The notes beneath the pieces were generated by a model. It was not told where the DNA came from. It made no database searches and saw only the letters and a program-made list of their open reading frames with translations. Positions 48,001 to 62,900 of a stretch of 64,000 nt of DNA are shown piece after piece (positions within the stretch are counted from its first letter, which is position 1; each line of letters begins with the position of its first letter). This DNA is from Ecdyonurus torrentis. Taxonomy: Eukaryota; Arthropoda; Insecta; Ephemeroptera; Heptageniidae. A program made the position numbers and the translations under genes. The stretch covers positions 372,001 to 436,000 of the forward strand of contig CASGGR010000035.1 of the NCBI GenBank assembly GCA_949318235.1. The letters run 5' to 3'.

Positions 48001-51000
48001 GATAATCGACTTTTTAATCTGTAAACATAAGTCCATGTAATCAAGTAAATAAGGAATGATTCTTATGTGAAAAAATGCGCCGAATCCAATGGTGCTAAAT
48101 AAAAAATTTTAACTTTTATAGTTTTTGAGAAAAACGAGTTTTTAATCTGTAAACAAAAGTTCATGTAATCAAGTAAATTAGGAGTGATTCTTATGTGAAA
48201 AAATGCGCAGAATCCAATGGTGCTAGATAAAAAATTTTAACTTTTATAGTTTTTGAGAAAAACGAGTTTTTAATCTGTAAACAAAAGTTCATGTAATCAA
48301 GTAAATTAGGAGTGATTCTTATGTGAAAAAATGCGCAGAATCCAATGCTGCTATTTAAAAAATTTTAACTCTTATAGTTTTTGAGATATTCGAGTTTTTA
48401 ATCTGTAAACAAAAGTTCATGTAATCAAGTAAATAAGGAGTGATTCTTATGTGAAAAAATGTGCCGAAACCAATGGTGCTAGAAAAAAAATTTTAACTCT
48501 TATAGTTTTTGAGATATTCGAGTTTTTATCCTTCAAACAAAAATTCATGTAATCAAGTAAATGAGGAGTGATTCTTATGTGAAAAAATGCGCAGAATCCA
48601 ATGCTGCTATTTAAAAAATTTTAACTCTTATAGTTTTTGAGATAATCGACTTTTTAATCTGTAAACATAAGTCCATGTAATCAAGTAAATAAGGAATGAT
48701 TCTTATGTGAAAAAATGCGCCGAATCCAATGGTGCTAAATAAAAAATTTTAACTTTTATAGTTTTTGAGAAAAACGAGTTTTTAATCTGTAAACAAAAGT
48801 TCATGTAATCAAGTAAATTAGGAGTGATTCTTATGTGAAAAAATGCGCAGAATCCAATGGTGCTAGATAAAAAATTTTAACTCTTATAGTTTTTGAGAAA
48901 AACGAGTTTTTATCCTTCAAACAAAAGTTCATGTAATCAAGAAAATAAGGAGTGATTCTTATGTGAAAAAATGTGCCGAAACCAATGGTGCTAAATAAAA
49001 AATTTTAACTTTTATAGTTTTTGAGAAAAACGAGTTTTTAAACAAAAGTTCATGTAATCAAGTAAATTAGGAGTGATTCTTATGTGAAAAAATGCGCAGA
49101 ATCCAATGGTGCTAGATAAAAAATTTTAACTCTTATAGTTTTTGAGATAATCGAGTTTTTAATCTGTAAACAAAAGTTCATGTAATCAAGTAAATAAGGA
49201 GTGATTCTTATGTGAAAAAATGCGCAGAATTTAATGCTGCTATTTAAAAAATTTTAACTCTTATAGTTTTTGAGATAATCGACTTTTTAATCTGTAAACA
49301 TAAGTCCATGTAATCAAGTAAATAAGGAATGATTCTTATGTGAAAAAATGCGCCGAATCCAATGGTGCTAAATAAAAAATTTAAACTTTTATAGTTTTTG
49401 AGAAAAACGAGTTTTAATCTGTAAACAAAAGTTCATGTAATCAAGTAAATTAGGAGTGATTCTTATGTGAAAAAATGCGCAGAATCCAATGGTGCTAGAT
49501 AAAAAATTTTAACTCTTATAGTTTTTGAGATATTCGAGTTTTTAATCTGTAAACAAAAGTTCATGTAATCAAGTAAATAAGGAGTGATTCTTATGTGAAA
49601 AAATGTGCCGAAACCAATGGTGCTAGAAAAAAAATTTTAACTCTTATAGTTTTTGAGATATTCGAGTTTTTATCCTTCAAACAAAAATTCATGTAATCAA
49701 GTAAATGAGGAGTGATTCTTATGTGAAAAAATGCGCAGAATCCAATGCTGCTATTTAAAAAATTTTAACTCTTATAGTTTTTGAGATAATCGACTTTTTA
49801 ATCTGTAAACATAAGTCCATGTAATCAAGTAAATAAGGAATGATTCTTATGTGAAAAAATGCGCCGAATCCAATGGTGCTAAATAAAAAATTTTAACTTT
49901 TATAGTTTTTGAGAAAAACGAGTTTTTAATCTGTAAACAAAAGTTCATGTAATCAAGTAAATTAGGAGTGATTCTTATGTGAAAAAATGCGCAGAATCCA
50001 ATGGTGCTAGATAAAAAATTTTAACTCTTATAGTTTTTGAGATATTCGAGTTTTTAATCTGTAAACAAAAGTTCGTATAATCAAGTAAATTAGGAGTGAT
50101 TCTTATGTGAAAAAATGCGCAGAATCCAATGCTGCTATTTAAAAAATTTTAACTCTTATAGTTTTTGAGAAAAACGAGTTTTTATCCTTCAAACAAAAGT
50201 TCATGTAATCAAGAAAATAAGGAATGATTTTTATGTGAAAAAATGTGCCGAAACCAATAATGCTATTTAAAAAATTTTAACTCTTATAGTTTTTGAGATA
50301 ATCGAGTTTTTAATCTGTAAACAAAAGTTTATGTAATCAAGTAAATAAGGAGTGATTCTTATGTGAAAAAATGCGCAGAATCCAATGGTGCTAGATAAAA
50401 AATTTTAACTCTTATAGTTTTTGAGATAATCGAGTTTTTAATCTGTAAACAAAAGTTCATGTAATCAAGTAAATAAGGAGTGATTCTTATGTGAAAAAAT
50501 GTGCCGAAACCAATGGTGCTAGAAAAAAATTTTAACTTTTATAGTTTTTGAGAAAAACGAGTTTTTATCCTTCAAACAAAAGTTCATGTAATCAAGAAAA
50601 TAAGGAGTGATTCTTATGTAAAAAAATGTGCCGAAACCAATGGTGCTAAATAAAAAATTTTAACTCTTATAGTTTTTGAGATATTCGAGTTTTTAATCTG
50701 TAAACAAAAGTTCATGTAATCAAGTAAATTAGGAGTGATTCTTATGTGAAAAAATGCGCAGAATCCAATGGTGCTAGATAAAAAATTTTAACTCTTATAG
50801 TTTTTGAGATATTCGAGTTTTTAATCTGTAAACAAAAGTTCATGTAATCAAGTAAATAAGGAATGATTCTTATGTGAAAAAATGCGCCGAATCCAATGGT
50901 GCTAAATAAAAAATTTTAACTTTTATAGTTTTTGAGAAAAACGAGTTTTTATCCTTCAAACAAAAGTTCATGTAATCAAGAAAAAAAGGAGTGATTCTTA

Positions 51001-52980
51001 TGTGAAAAAATGTGCCGAAACCAATTATGCTATTTAAAAAATTTCAACTCTTATAGTTTTTGAGATAATCGAGTTTTTAATCTGTAAACAAAAGTTCATG
51101 TAATCAAGTAAATAAGGAGTGATTCTTATGTGAAAAAATGCGCAGAATCCAATGGTGCTAGATAAAAAATTTTAACTCTTATAGTTTTTGAGAAAAACGA
51201 GTTTTTATCCTTCAAACAAAAGTTCATGTAATCAAAAAAATAAGGAGTGATTCTTATGTGAAAAAATGCGCCAAATCCAATGGTGCTAGTTAAAAAATTT
51301 TAACTTTTATAGTTTTTGAGAAAAACGAGTTTTTAATCTGTAAACAAAAGTTCATGTAATCAAGTAAATTAGGAGTGATTCTTATGTGAAAAAATGCGCA
51401 GAATCCAATGGTGCTAGATAAAAAATTTTAACTCTTATAGTTTTTGAGATATTCGAGTTTTTAATCTGTAAACAAAAGTTCATGTAATCAAGTAAATTAG
51501 GAGTGATTCTTATGTGAAAAAATGCGCAGAATCCAATGCTTCTATTTAAAAAATTTTAACTCTTATAGTTTTTGAGATAATCGACTTTTTAATCTGTAAA
51601 CATAAGTCCATGTAATCAAGTAAATAAGGAATGATTCTTATGTGAAAAAATTCGCCGAATCCAATGGTGCTAAATAAAAAATTTTAACTTTTATAGTTTT
51701 TGAGAAAAACGAGTTTTTAATCTGTAAACAAAAGTTCATGTAATCAAGTAAATTAGGAGTGATTCTTATGTGAAAAAATGCGCAGAATCCAATGGTGCTA
51801 GATAAAAAATTTTAACTCTTATAGTTTTTGAGATATTCGAGTTTTTAATCTGTAAACAAAAGTTCATGTAATCAAGTAAATAAGGAGTGATTCTTATGTG
51901 AAAAAATGTGCCGAAACCAATGGTGCTAGAAAAAAAATTTTAACTCTTATAGTTTTTGAGATATTCGAGTTTTTATCCTTCAAACAAAAATTCATGTAAT
52001 CAAGTAAATGAGGAGTGATTCTTATGTGAAAAAATGCGCAGAATCTAATGCTGCTATTTAAAAAATTTTAACTCTTATAGTTTTTGAGATAATCGACTTT
52101 TTAATCTGTAAACATAAGTCCATGTAATCAAGTAAATAAGGAATGATTCTTATGTGAAAAAATGCGCCGAATCCAATGGTGCTAAATAAAAAATTTTAAC
52201 TTTTATAGTTTTTGAGAAAAACGAGTTTTTAATCTGTAAACAAAAGTTCATGTAATCAAGTAAATTAGGAGTGATTCTTATGTGAAAAAATGCGCAGAAT
52301 CCAATGGTGCTAGATAAAAAATTTTAACTTTTATAGTTTTTGAGAAAAACGAGTTTTTAATCTGTAAACAAAAGTTCATGTAATCAAGTAAATTAGGAGT
52401 GATTCTTATGTGAAAAAATGCGCAGAATCCAATGCTGCTATTTAAAAAATTTTAACTCTTATAGTTTTTGAGATATTCGAGTTTTTAATCTGTAAACAAA
52501 AGTTCATGTAATCAAGTAAATAAGGAGTGATTCTTATGTGAAAAAATGTGCCGAAACCAATGGTGCTAGAAAAAAAATTTTAACTCTTATAGTTTTTGAG
52601 ATATTCGAGTTTTTATCCTTCAAACAAAAATTCATGTAATCAAGTAAATGAGGAGTGATTCTTATGTGAAAAAATGCGCAGAATCCAATGCTGCTATTTA
52701 AAAAATTTTAACTCTTATAGTTTTTGAGATAATCGACTTTTTAATCTGTAAACATAAGTCCATGTAATCAAGTAAATAAGGAATGATTCTTATGTGAAAA
52801 AATGCGCCGAATCCAATGGTGCTAAATAAAAAATTTTAACTTTTATAGTTTTTGAGAAAAACGAGTTTTTAATCTGTAAACAAAAGTTCATGTAATCAAG
52901 TAAATTAGGAGTGATTCTTATGTGAAAAAATGCGCAGAATCCAATGGTGCTAGATAAAAAATTTTAACTCTTATAGTTTT
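44800..52980 (+). repeat. 32-monomer tandem duplication (offset 4087 bp)
   Basis: Copy 1 runs about 44.80-48.89 kb, copy 2 about 48.89-52.98 kb. Four private variants recur at exactly 4087 bp: AATTTAAACT (45291/49378), GAATGATTTTTATG (46135/50222), TTCGCCG (47564/51651) and GAATCTAATG (47954/52041). This is the cleanest large tandem pair in the window. Confidence 0.85.
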
Positions 52981-55900
52981 TGAGATATTCGAGTTTTTAA
53001 TCTGTAAACAAAAGTTCGTATAATCAAGTAAATTAGGAGTGATTCTTATGTGAAAAAATGCGCAGAATCCAATGCTGCTATTTAAAAAATTTTAACTCTT
53101 ATAGTTTTTGAGAAAAACGAGTTTTTATCCTTCAAACAAAAGTTCATGTAATCAAGAAAATAAGGAATGATTCTTATGTGAAAAAATGTGCCGAAACCAA
53201 TAATGCTATTTAAAAAATTTTAACTCTTATAGTTTTTGAGATAATCGAGTTTTTAATCTGTAAACAAAAGTTTATGTAATCAAGTAAATAAGGAGTGATT
53301 CTTATGTGAAAAAATGCGCAGAATCCAATGGTGCTAGATAAAAAATTTTAACTCTTATAGTTTTTGAGATAATCGAGTTTTTAATCTGTAAACAAAAGTT
53401 CATGTAATCAAGTAAATAAGGAGTGATTCTTATGTGAAAAAATGTGCCGAAACCAATGGTGCTAGAAAAAAATTTTAACTTTTATAGTTTTTGAGAAAAA
53501 CGAGTTTTTATCCTTCAAACAAAAGTTCATGTAATCAAGAAAATAAGGAGTGATTCTTATGTGAAAAAATGTGCCGAAACCAATGGTGCTAAATAAAAAA
53601 TTTTAACTCTTATAGTTTTTGAGATATTCGAGTTTTTAATCTGTAAACAAAAGTTCATGTAATCAAGTAAATTAGGAGTGATTCTTATGTGAAAAAATGC
53701 GCAGAATCCAATGGTGCTAGATAAAAAATTTTAACTCTTATAGTTTTTGAGATATTCGAGTTTTTAATCTGTAAACAAAAGTTCATGTAATCAAGTAAAT
53801 TAGGAGTGATTCTTATGTGAAAAAATGCGCAGAATCCAATGCTGCTATTTAAAAAATTTTAACTCTTATAGTTTTTGAGATAATCGACTTTTTAATCTGT
53901 AAACATAAGTCCATGTAATCAAGTAAATAAGGAATGATTCTTATGTGAAAAAATGCGCCGAATCCAATGGTGCTAAATAAAAAATTTTAACTTTTATAGT
54001 TTTTGAGAAAAACGAGTTTTTAATCTGTAAACAAAAGTTCATGTAATCAAGTAAATTAGGAGTGATTCTTATGTGAAAAAATGCGCAGAATCCAATGGTG
54101 CTAGATAAAAAATTTTAACTCTTATAGTTTTTGAGATATTCGAGTTTTTAATCTGTAAACAAAAGTTCATGTAATCAAGTAAATAAGGAGTGATTCTTAT
54201 GTGAAAAAATGTGCCGAAACCAATGGTGCTAGAAAAAAAATTTTAACTCTTATAGTTTTTGAGATATTCGAGTTTTTATCCTTCAAACAAAAATTCATGT
54301 AATCAAGTAAATGAGGAGTGATTCTTATGTGAAAAAATGCGCAGAATCCAATGCTGCTATTTAAAAAATTTTAACTCTTATAGTTTTTGAGATAATCGAC
54401 TTTTTAATCTGTAAACATAAGTCCATGTAATCAAGTAAATAAGGAATGATTCTTATGTGAAAAAATGCGCCGAATCCAATGGTGCTAAATAAAAAATTTT
54501 AACTTTTATAGTTTTTGAGAAAAACGAGTTTTTAATCTGTAAACAAAAGTTCATGTAATCAAGTAAATTAGGAGTGATTCTTATGTGAAAAAATGCGCAG
54601 AATCCAATGGTGCTAGATAAAAAATTTTAACTCTTATAGTTTTTGAGATATTCGAGTTTTTAATCTGTAAACAAAAGTTCGTATAATCAAGTAAATTAGG
54701 AGTGATTCTTATGTGAAAAAATGCGCAGAATCCAATGCTGCTATTTAAAAAATTTTAACTCTTATAGTTTTTGAGAAAAACGAGTTTTTATCCTTCAAAC
54801 AAAAGTTCATGTAATCAAGAAAATAAGGAATGATTCTTATGTGAAAAAATGTGCCGAAACCAATAATGCTATTTAAAAAATTTTAACTCTTATAGTTTTT
54901 GAGATAATCGAGTTTTTAATCTGTAAACAAAAGTTTATGTAATCAAGTAAATAAGGAGTGATTCTTATGTGAAAAAATGCGCAGAATCCAATGGTGCTAG
55001 ATAAAAAATTTTAACTCTTATAGTTTTTGAGATAATCGAGTTTTTAATCTGTAAACAAAAGTTCATGTAATCAAGTAAATAAGGAGTGATTCTTATGTGA
55101 AAAAATGTGCCGAAACCAATGGTGCTAGAAAAAAATTTTAACTTTTATAGTTTTTGAGAAAAACGAGTTTTTATCCTTCAAACAAAAGTTCATGTAATCA
55201 AGAAAATAAGGAGTGATTCTTATGTGAAAAAATGTGCCGAAACCAATGGTGCTAAATAAAAAATTTTAACTCTTATAGTTTTTGAGATATTCGAGTTTTT
55301 AATCTGTAAACAAAAGTTCATGTAATCAAGTAAATTAGGAGTGATTCTTATGTGAAAAAATGCGCAGAATCCAATGGTGCTAGATAAAAAATTTTAACTC
55401 TTATAGTTTTTGAGATATTCGAGTTTTTAATCTGTAAACAAAAGTTCATGTAATCAAGTAAATTAGGAGTGATTCTTATGTGAAAAAATGCGCAGAATCC
55501 AATGCTGCTATTTAAAAAATTTTAACTCTTATAGTTTTTGAGATAATCGACTTTTTAATCTGTAAACATAAGTCCATGTAATCAAGTAAATAAGGAATGA
55601 TTCTTATGTGAAAAAATGCGCCGAATCCAATGGTGCTAAATAAAAAATTTTAACTTTTATAGTTTTTGAGAAAAACGAGTTTTTAATCTGTAAACAAAAG
55701 TTCATGTAATCAAGTAAATTAGGAGTGATTCTTATGTGAAAAAATGCGCAGAATCCAATGGTGCTAGATAAAAAATTTTAACTCTTATAGTTTTTGAGAT
55801 ATTCGAGTTTTTAATCTGTAAACAAAAGTTCATGTAATCAAGTAAATAAGGAGTGATTCTTATGTGAAAAAATGTGCCGAAACCAATGGTGCTAGAAAAA

Positions 55901-56000
55901 AAATTTTAACTCTTATAGTTTTTGAGATATTCGAGTTTTTATCCTTCAAACAAAAATTCATGTAATCAAGTAAATGAGGAGTGATTCTTATGTGAAAAAA
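52450..56000 (+). repeat. 13-monomer tandem duplication, second locus (offset 1663 bp)
   Basis: The copies run about 52.45-54.11 and 54.11-55.77 kb, with matching sequence continuing to about 56.0 kb. The monomer preceding the AATAATGC type (53165/54828), the GATAATCGAC monomers and the AAAAATTCATG monomers (near 54.29/55.95 kb) recur at 1663 bp. It shares unit size, but not content, with the 13-mer duplication at 13-16 kb. Confidence 0.75.
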
Positions 56001-58689
56001 TGTGCCGAAACCAATGGTGCTAGAAAAAAATTTTAACTTTTATAGTTTTTGAGAAAAACGAGTTTTTATCCTTCAAACAAAAGTTCATGTAATCAAGAAA
56101 ATAAGGAGTGATTCTTATGTGAAAAAATGTGCCGAAACCAATGGTGCTAAATAAAAAATTTTAACTCTTATAGTTTTTGAGATATTCGAGTTTTTAATCT
56201 GTAAACAAAAGTTCATGTAATCAAGTAAATTAGGAGTGATTCTTATGTGAAAAAATGCGCAGAATCCAATGGTGCTAGATAAAAAATTTTAACTCTTATA
56301 GTTTTTGAGATATTCGAGTTTTTAATCTGTAAACAAAAGTTCATGTAATCAAGTAAATTAGGAGTGATTCTTATGTGAAAAAATGCGCAGAATCCAATGC
56401 TGCTATTTAAAAAATTTTAACTCTTATAGTTTTTGAGATAATCGACTTTTTAATCTGTAAACATAAGTCCATGTAATCAAGTAAATAAGGAATGATTCTT
56501 ATGTGAAAAAATGCGCCGAATCCAATGGTGCTAAATAAAAAATTTTAACTTTTATAGTTTTTGAGAAAAACGAGTTTTTAATCTGTAAACAAAAGTTCAT
56601 GTAATCAAGTAAATTAGGAGTGATTCTTATGTGAAAAAATGCGCAGAATCCAATGGTGCTAGATAAAAAATTTTAACTCTTATAGTTTTTGAGATATTCG
56701 AGTTTTTAATCTGTAAACAAAAGTTCATGTAATCAAGTAAATAAGGAGTGATTCTTATGTGAAAAAATGTGCCGAAACCAATGGTGCTAGAAAAAAAATT
56801 TTAACTCTTATAGTTTTTGAGATATTCGAGTTTTTATCCTTCAAACAAAAATTCATGTAATCAAGTAAATGAGGAGTGATTCTTATGTGAAAAAATGCGC
56901 AGAATCCAATGCTGCTATTTAAAAAATTTTAACTCTTATAGTTTTTGAGATAATCGACTTTTTAATCTGTAAACATAAGTCCATGTAATCAAGTAAATAA
57001 GGAATGATTCTTATGTGAAAAAATGCGCCGAATCCAATGGTGCTAAATAAAAAATTTTAACTTTTATAGTTTTTGAGAAAAACGAGTTTTTAATCTGTAA
57101 ACAAAAGTTCATGTAATCAAGTAAATTAGGAGTGATTCTTATGTGAAAAAATGCGCAGAATCCAATGGTGCTAAATAAAAAATTTTAACTCTTATAGTTT
57201 TTGAGATATTCGAGTTTTTAATCTGTAAACAAAAGTTCATGTAATCAAGTAAATTAGGAGTGATTCTTATGTGAAAAAATGCGCAGAATCCAATGCTGCT
57301 ATTTAAAAAATTTTAACTTTTATAGTTTTTGAGAAAAACGAGTTTTTATCCTTCAAACAAAAGTTCATGTAATCAAGAAAATAAGGAGTGATTCTTATGT
57401 GAAAAAATGTGCCGAAACCAATGGTGCTAAATAAAAAATTTTAACTCTTATAGTTTTTGAGATATTCGAGTTTTTAATCTGTAAACAAAAGTTCATGTAA
57501 TCAAGTAAATTAGGAGTGATTCTTATGTGAAAAAATGCGCAGAATCCAATGGTGCTAGATAAAAAATTTTAACTCTTATAGTTTTTGAGATATTCGAGTT
57601 TTTAATCTGTAAACAAAAGTTCATGTAATCAAGTAAATAAGGAATGATTCTTATGTGAAAAAATGCGCAGAATCCAATGGTGCTAGATAAAAAATTTTAA
57701 CTCTTATAGTTTTTGAGAAAAACGAGTTTTTATCCTTCAAACAAAAGTTCATGTAATCAAAAAAATAAGGAGTGATTCTTATGTGAAAAAATGCGCCAAA
57801 TCCAATGGTGCTAGTTTAAAAATTTTAACTTTTATAGTTTTTGAGAAAAACGAGTTTTTATCCTTCAAACAAGAGTTCATGTAATCAAGAAAATAAGGAG
57901 TGATTCTTATGTGAAAAAATGTGCCGAAACCAATGGTGCTAGATAAAAAATTTTAACTCTTATAGTTTTTGAGATATTCGCCTTTTTAATCTGTAAACAT
58001 AAGTCCATGTAATCAAGTAAATAAGGAATGATTCTTATGTGAAAAAATGCGCCGAATCCAATGGTGCTAAATAAAAAATTTTAACTTTTATAGTTTTTGA
58101 GAAAAACGAGTTTTTATCCTTCAAACAAAAGTTCATGTAATCAAGAAAATAAGGAGTGATTCTTATGTGAAAAAATGCGCCAAATCCAATGGTGCTAGAT
58201 AAAAAATTTTAACTCTTAAAGTTTTTGAGATATTCGAGTTTTTAATCTGTAAACAAAAGTTCATGTAATCAAGTAAATTAGGAGTGATTCTTATGTGAAA
58301 AAATGCGCAGAATCCAATGCTGCTATTTAAAAAATTTTAACTCTTATAGTTTTTGAGAAAAACGAGTTTTTATCCTTCAAACAAAAGTTCATGTAATCAA
58401 GAAAATAAGGAGTGATTCTTATGTGAAAAAATGTGCCGAAACCAATAATGCTATTTAAAAAATTTTAACTCTTATAGTTTTTGAGATAATCGAGTTTTTA
58501 ATCTGTAAACAAAAGTTTATGTAATCAAATAAAGGAGTGATTCTTATGTGAAAAAATGCGCAGAATCCAATGCTGCTATTTAAAAAATTTTAACTCTTAT
58601 AGTTTTTGAGAAAAACGAGTTTTTATCCTTCAAACAAAAGTTCATGTAATCAAAAAAATAAGGAGTGATTCTTATGTGAAAAAATGCGC

Positions 58690-59970
58690 CAAATCCAATT
58701 GTGCTAGTTAAAAAATTTTAACTTTTATAGTTTTTGAGAAAAACGAGTTTTTATCCTTCAAACAAAAGTTCATGTAATCAAGAAAATAAGGAGTGATTCT
58801 TATGTGAAAAAATGTGCCGAAACCAATGGTGCTAAATAAAAAATTTTAACTCTTATAGTTTTTGAGATATTCGAGTTTTTAATCTGTAAACAAAAGTTCA
58901 TGTAATTAAGTAAATAAGGGGTGATTCTTATGTGAAAAAATGCGCCAAATCCAATGGTGCTAGTTAACAAATTTTAACTTTTATAGTTTTTGAGAAAAAC
59001 GAGTTTTTATCCTTCAAACAAAAGTTCATGTAATCAAGTAAATTAGGAGTGATTCTTATGTGAAAAAATGCGCAGATTCCAATGGTGCTATTTAAAAAAT
59101 TTTAACTCTTATAGTTTGTGAGATATTCGAGTTTTTAATCTGTAAACAAAAGTTCATGTAATCAAGTAAATTAGTAGTGATTCTTATGTGAAAAAATTGC
59201 GCAGAATCCAATGGTGCTAGATAAAAAATTTTAACTCTTATAGTTTTTGAGAAAAACGAGTTTTTATCCTTCAAACAAAAGTTCATGTAATCAAAAAAAT
59301 AAGGAGTGATTCTTATGTGAAAAAATGCGCCAAATCCAATTGTGCTAGTTAAAAAATTTTAACTTTTATAGTTTTTGAGAAAAACGAGTTTTTATCCTTC
59401 AAACAAAAGTTCATGTAATCAAGAAAATAAGGAGTGATTCTTATGTGAAAAAATGTGCCGAAACCAATGGTGCTAAATAAAAAATTTTAACTCTTATAGT
59501 TTTTGAGATATTCGAGTTTTTAATCTGTAAACAAAAGTTCATGTAATTAAGTAAATAAGGGGTGATTCTTATGTGAAAAAATGCGCCAAATCCAATGGTG
59601 CTAGTTAACAAATTTTAACTTTTATAATTTTTGAGAAAAACGAGTTTTTATCCTTCAAACAAAAGTTCATGTAATCAAGTAAATTAGGAATGATTCTTAT
59701 GTGAAAAAATGCGCAGATTCCAATGGTGCTATTTAAAAAATTTTAACTCTTATAGTTTGTAAGATATTCGAGTTTTTAATCTGTAAACAAAAGTTCATGT
59801 AATCAAGTAAATTAGTAGTGATTCTTATGTGAAAAAATGCGCAGAATCCAATGGTGCTATTTAAAAAATTTTAACTTTTATAGTTTTTGAGAAAAACGAG
59901 TTTTTATCCTTCAAACAAAAGTTCATGTAATCAAGAAAATAAGGAGTGATTCTTATGTGAAAAAATGTGC
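58690..59970 (+). repeat. 5-monomer duplication (offset 641 bp)
   Basis: The variant TGTAATTAAG with AAGGGGTGATT occurs near 58904 and 59545, each followed by a GTTAACAAATTTTAAC monomer. The extra base over 640 is accounted for by a one-T insertion (AAAAAATTGCGCAG, near 59197). Confidence 0.65.
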
Positions 59971-62900
59971 CGAAACCAATGGTTCTAAATAAAAAATTTT
60001 AACTTTTATAGTTTTTGAGAAAAACGAGTTTTTAAACAAAAGTTCATGTAATCAAGTAAATTAGGAGTGATTCTTATGTGAAAAAATGCGCAGAATCCAA
60101 TGGTGCTAGATAAAAAATTTTAACTCTTATAGTTTTTGAGATAATCGAGTTTTTAATCTGTAAACAAAAGTTCATGTAATCAAGTAAATAAGGAGTGATT
60201 CTTATGTGAAAAAATGCGCAGAATTTAATGCTGCTATTTAAAAAATTTTAACTCTTATAGTTTTTGAGATAATCGACTTTTTAATCTGTAAACATAAGTC
60301 CATGTAATCAAGTAAATAAGGAATGATTCTTATGTGAAAAAATGCGCCGAATCCAATGGTGCTAAATAAAAAATTTTAACTTTTATAGTTTTTGAGAAAA
60401 ACGAGTTTTAATCTGTAAACAAAAGTTCATGTAATCAAGTAAATTAGGTGTGATTCTTATGTGAAAAAATGCGCAGAATCCAATGGTGCTAGATAAAAAA
60501 TTTTAACTCTTATAGTTTTTGAGATATTCGAGTTTTTAATCTGTAAACAAAAGTTCATGTAATCAAGTAAATAAGGAGTGATTCTTATGTGAAAAAATGT
60601 GCCGAAACCAATGGTGCTAGAAAAAAAATTTTAACTCTTATAGTTTTTGAGATATTCGAGTTTTTATCCTTCAAACAAAAATTCATGTAATCAAGTAAAT
60701 GAGGAGTGATTCTTATGTGAAAAAATGCGCAGAATCCAATGCTGCTATTTAAAAAATTTTAACTCTTATAGTTTTTGAGATAATCGACTTTTTAATCTGT
60801 AAACATAAGTCCATGTAATCAAGTAAATAAGGAATGATTCTTATGTGAAAAAATGCGCCGAATCCAATGGTGCTAAATAAAAAATTTTAACTTTTATAGT
60901 TTTTGAGAAAAACGAGTTTTTAATCTGTAAACAAAAGTTCATGTAATCAAGTAAATTAGGAGTGATTCTTATGTGAAAAAATGCGCAGAATCCAATGGTG
61001 CTAGATAAAAAATTTTAACTCTTATAGTTTTTGAGATATTCGAGTTTTTAATCTGTAAACAAAAGTTCGTATAATCAAGTAAATTAGGAGTGATTCTTAT
61101 GTGAAAAAATGCGCAGAATCCAATGCTGCTATTTAAAAAATTTTAACTCTTATAGTTTTTGAGAAAAACGAGTTTTTATCCTTCAAACAAAAGTTCATGT
61201 AATCAAGAAAATAAGGAATGATTTTTATGTGAAAAAATGTGCCGAAACCAATAATGCTATTTAAAAAATTTTAACTCTTATAGTTTTTGAGATAATCGAG
61301 TTTTTAATCTGTAAACAAAAGTTTATGTAATCAAGTAAATAAGGAGTGATTCTTATGTGAAAAAATGCGCAGAATCCAATGGTGCTAGATAAAAAATTTT
61401 AACTCTTATAGTTTTTGAGATAATCGAGTTTTTAATCTGTAAACAAAAGTTCATGTAATCAAGTAAATAAGGAGTGATTCTTATGTGAAAAAATGTGCCG
61501 AAACCAATGGTGCTAGAAAAAAATTTTAACTTTTATAGTTTTTGAGAAAAACGAGTTTTTATCCTTCAAACAAAAGTTCATGTAATCAAGAAAATAAGGA
61601 GTGATTCTTATGTAAAAAAATGTGCCGAAACCAATGGTGCTAAATAAAAAATTTTAACTCTTATAGTTTTTGAGATATTCGAGTTTTTAATCTGTAAACA
61701 AAAGTTCATGTAATCAAGTAAATTAGGAGTGATTCTTATGTGAAAAAATGCGCAGAATCCAATGGTGCTAGATAAAAAATTTTAACTCTTATAGTTTTTG
61801 AGATATTCGAGTTTTTAATCTGTAAACAAAAGTTCATGTAATCAAGTAAATAAGGAATGATTCTTATGTGAAAAAATGCGCCGAATCCATAGGTGCTAAA
61901 TAAAAAATTTTAACTTTTATAGTTTTTGAGAAAAACGAGTTTTTATCCTTCAAACAAAAGTTCATGTAATCAAGAAAAAAAGGAGTGATTCTTATGTGAA
62001 AAAATGTGCCGAAACCAATTATGCTATTTAAAAAATTTCAACTCTTATAGTTTTTGAGATAATCGAGTTTTTAATCTGTAAACAAAAGTTCATGTAATCA
62101 AGTAAATAAGGAGTGATTCTTATGTGAAAAAATGCGCAGAATCCAATGGTGCTAGATAAAAAATTTTAACTCTTATAGTTTTTGAGAAAAACGAGTTTTT
62201 ATCCTTCAAACAAAAGTTCATGTAATCAAAAAAATAAGGAGTGATTCTTATGTGAAAAAATGCGCCAAATCCAATGGTGCTAGTTAAAAAATTTTAACTT
62301 TTATAGTTTTTGAGAAAAACGAGTTTTTAATCTGTAAACAAAAGTTCATGTAATCAAGTAAATTAGGAGTGATTCTTATGTGAAAAAATGCGCAGAATCC
62401 AATGGTGCTAGATAAAAAATTTTAACTCTTATAGTTTTTGAGATATTCGAGTTTTTAATCTGTAAACAAAAGTTCATGTAATCAAGTAAATTAGGAGTGA
62501 TTCTTATGTGAAAAAATGCGCAGAATCCAATGCTGCTATTTAAAAAATTTTAACTCTTATAGTTTTTGAGATAATCGACTTTTTAATCTGTAAACATAAG
62601 TCCATGTAATCAAGTAAATAAGGAATGATTCTTATGTGAAAAAATGCGCCGAATCCAATGGTGCTAAATAAAAAATTTTAACTTTTATAGTTTTTGAGAA
62701 AAACGAGTTTTTAATCTGTAAACAAAAGTTCATGTAATCAAGTAAATTAGGAGTGATTCTTATGTGAAAAAATGCGCAGAATCCAATGGTGCTAGATAAA
62801 AAATTTTAACTCTTATAGTTTTTGAGATATTCGAGTTTTTAATCTGTAAACAAAAGTTCATGTAATCAAGTAAATAAGGAATGATTCTTATGTGAAAAAA

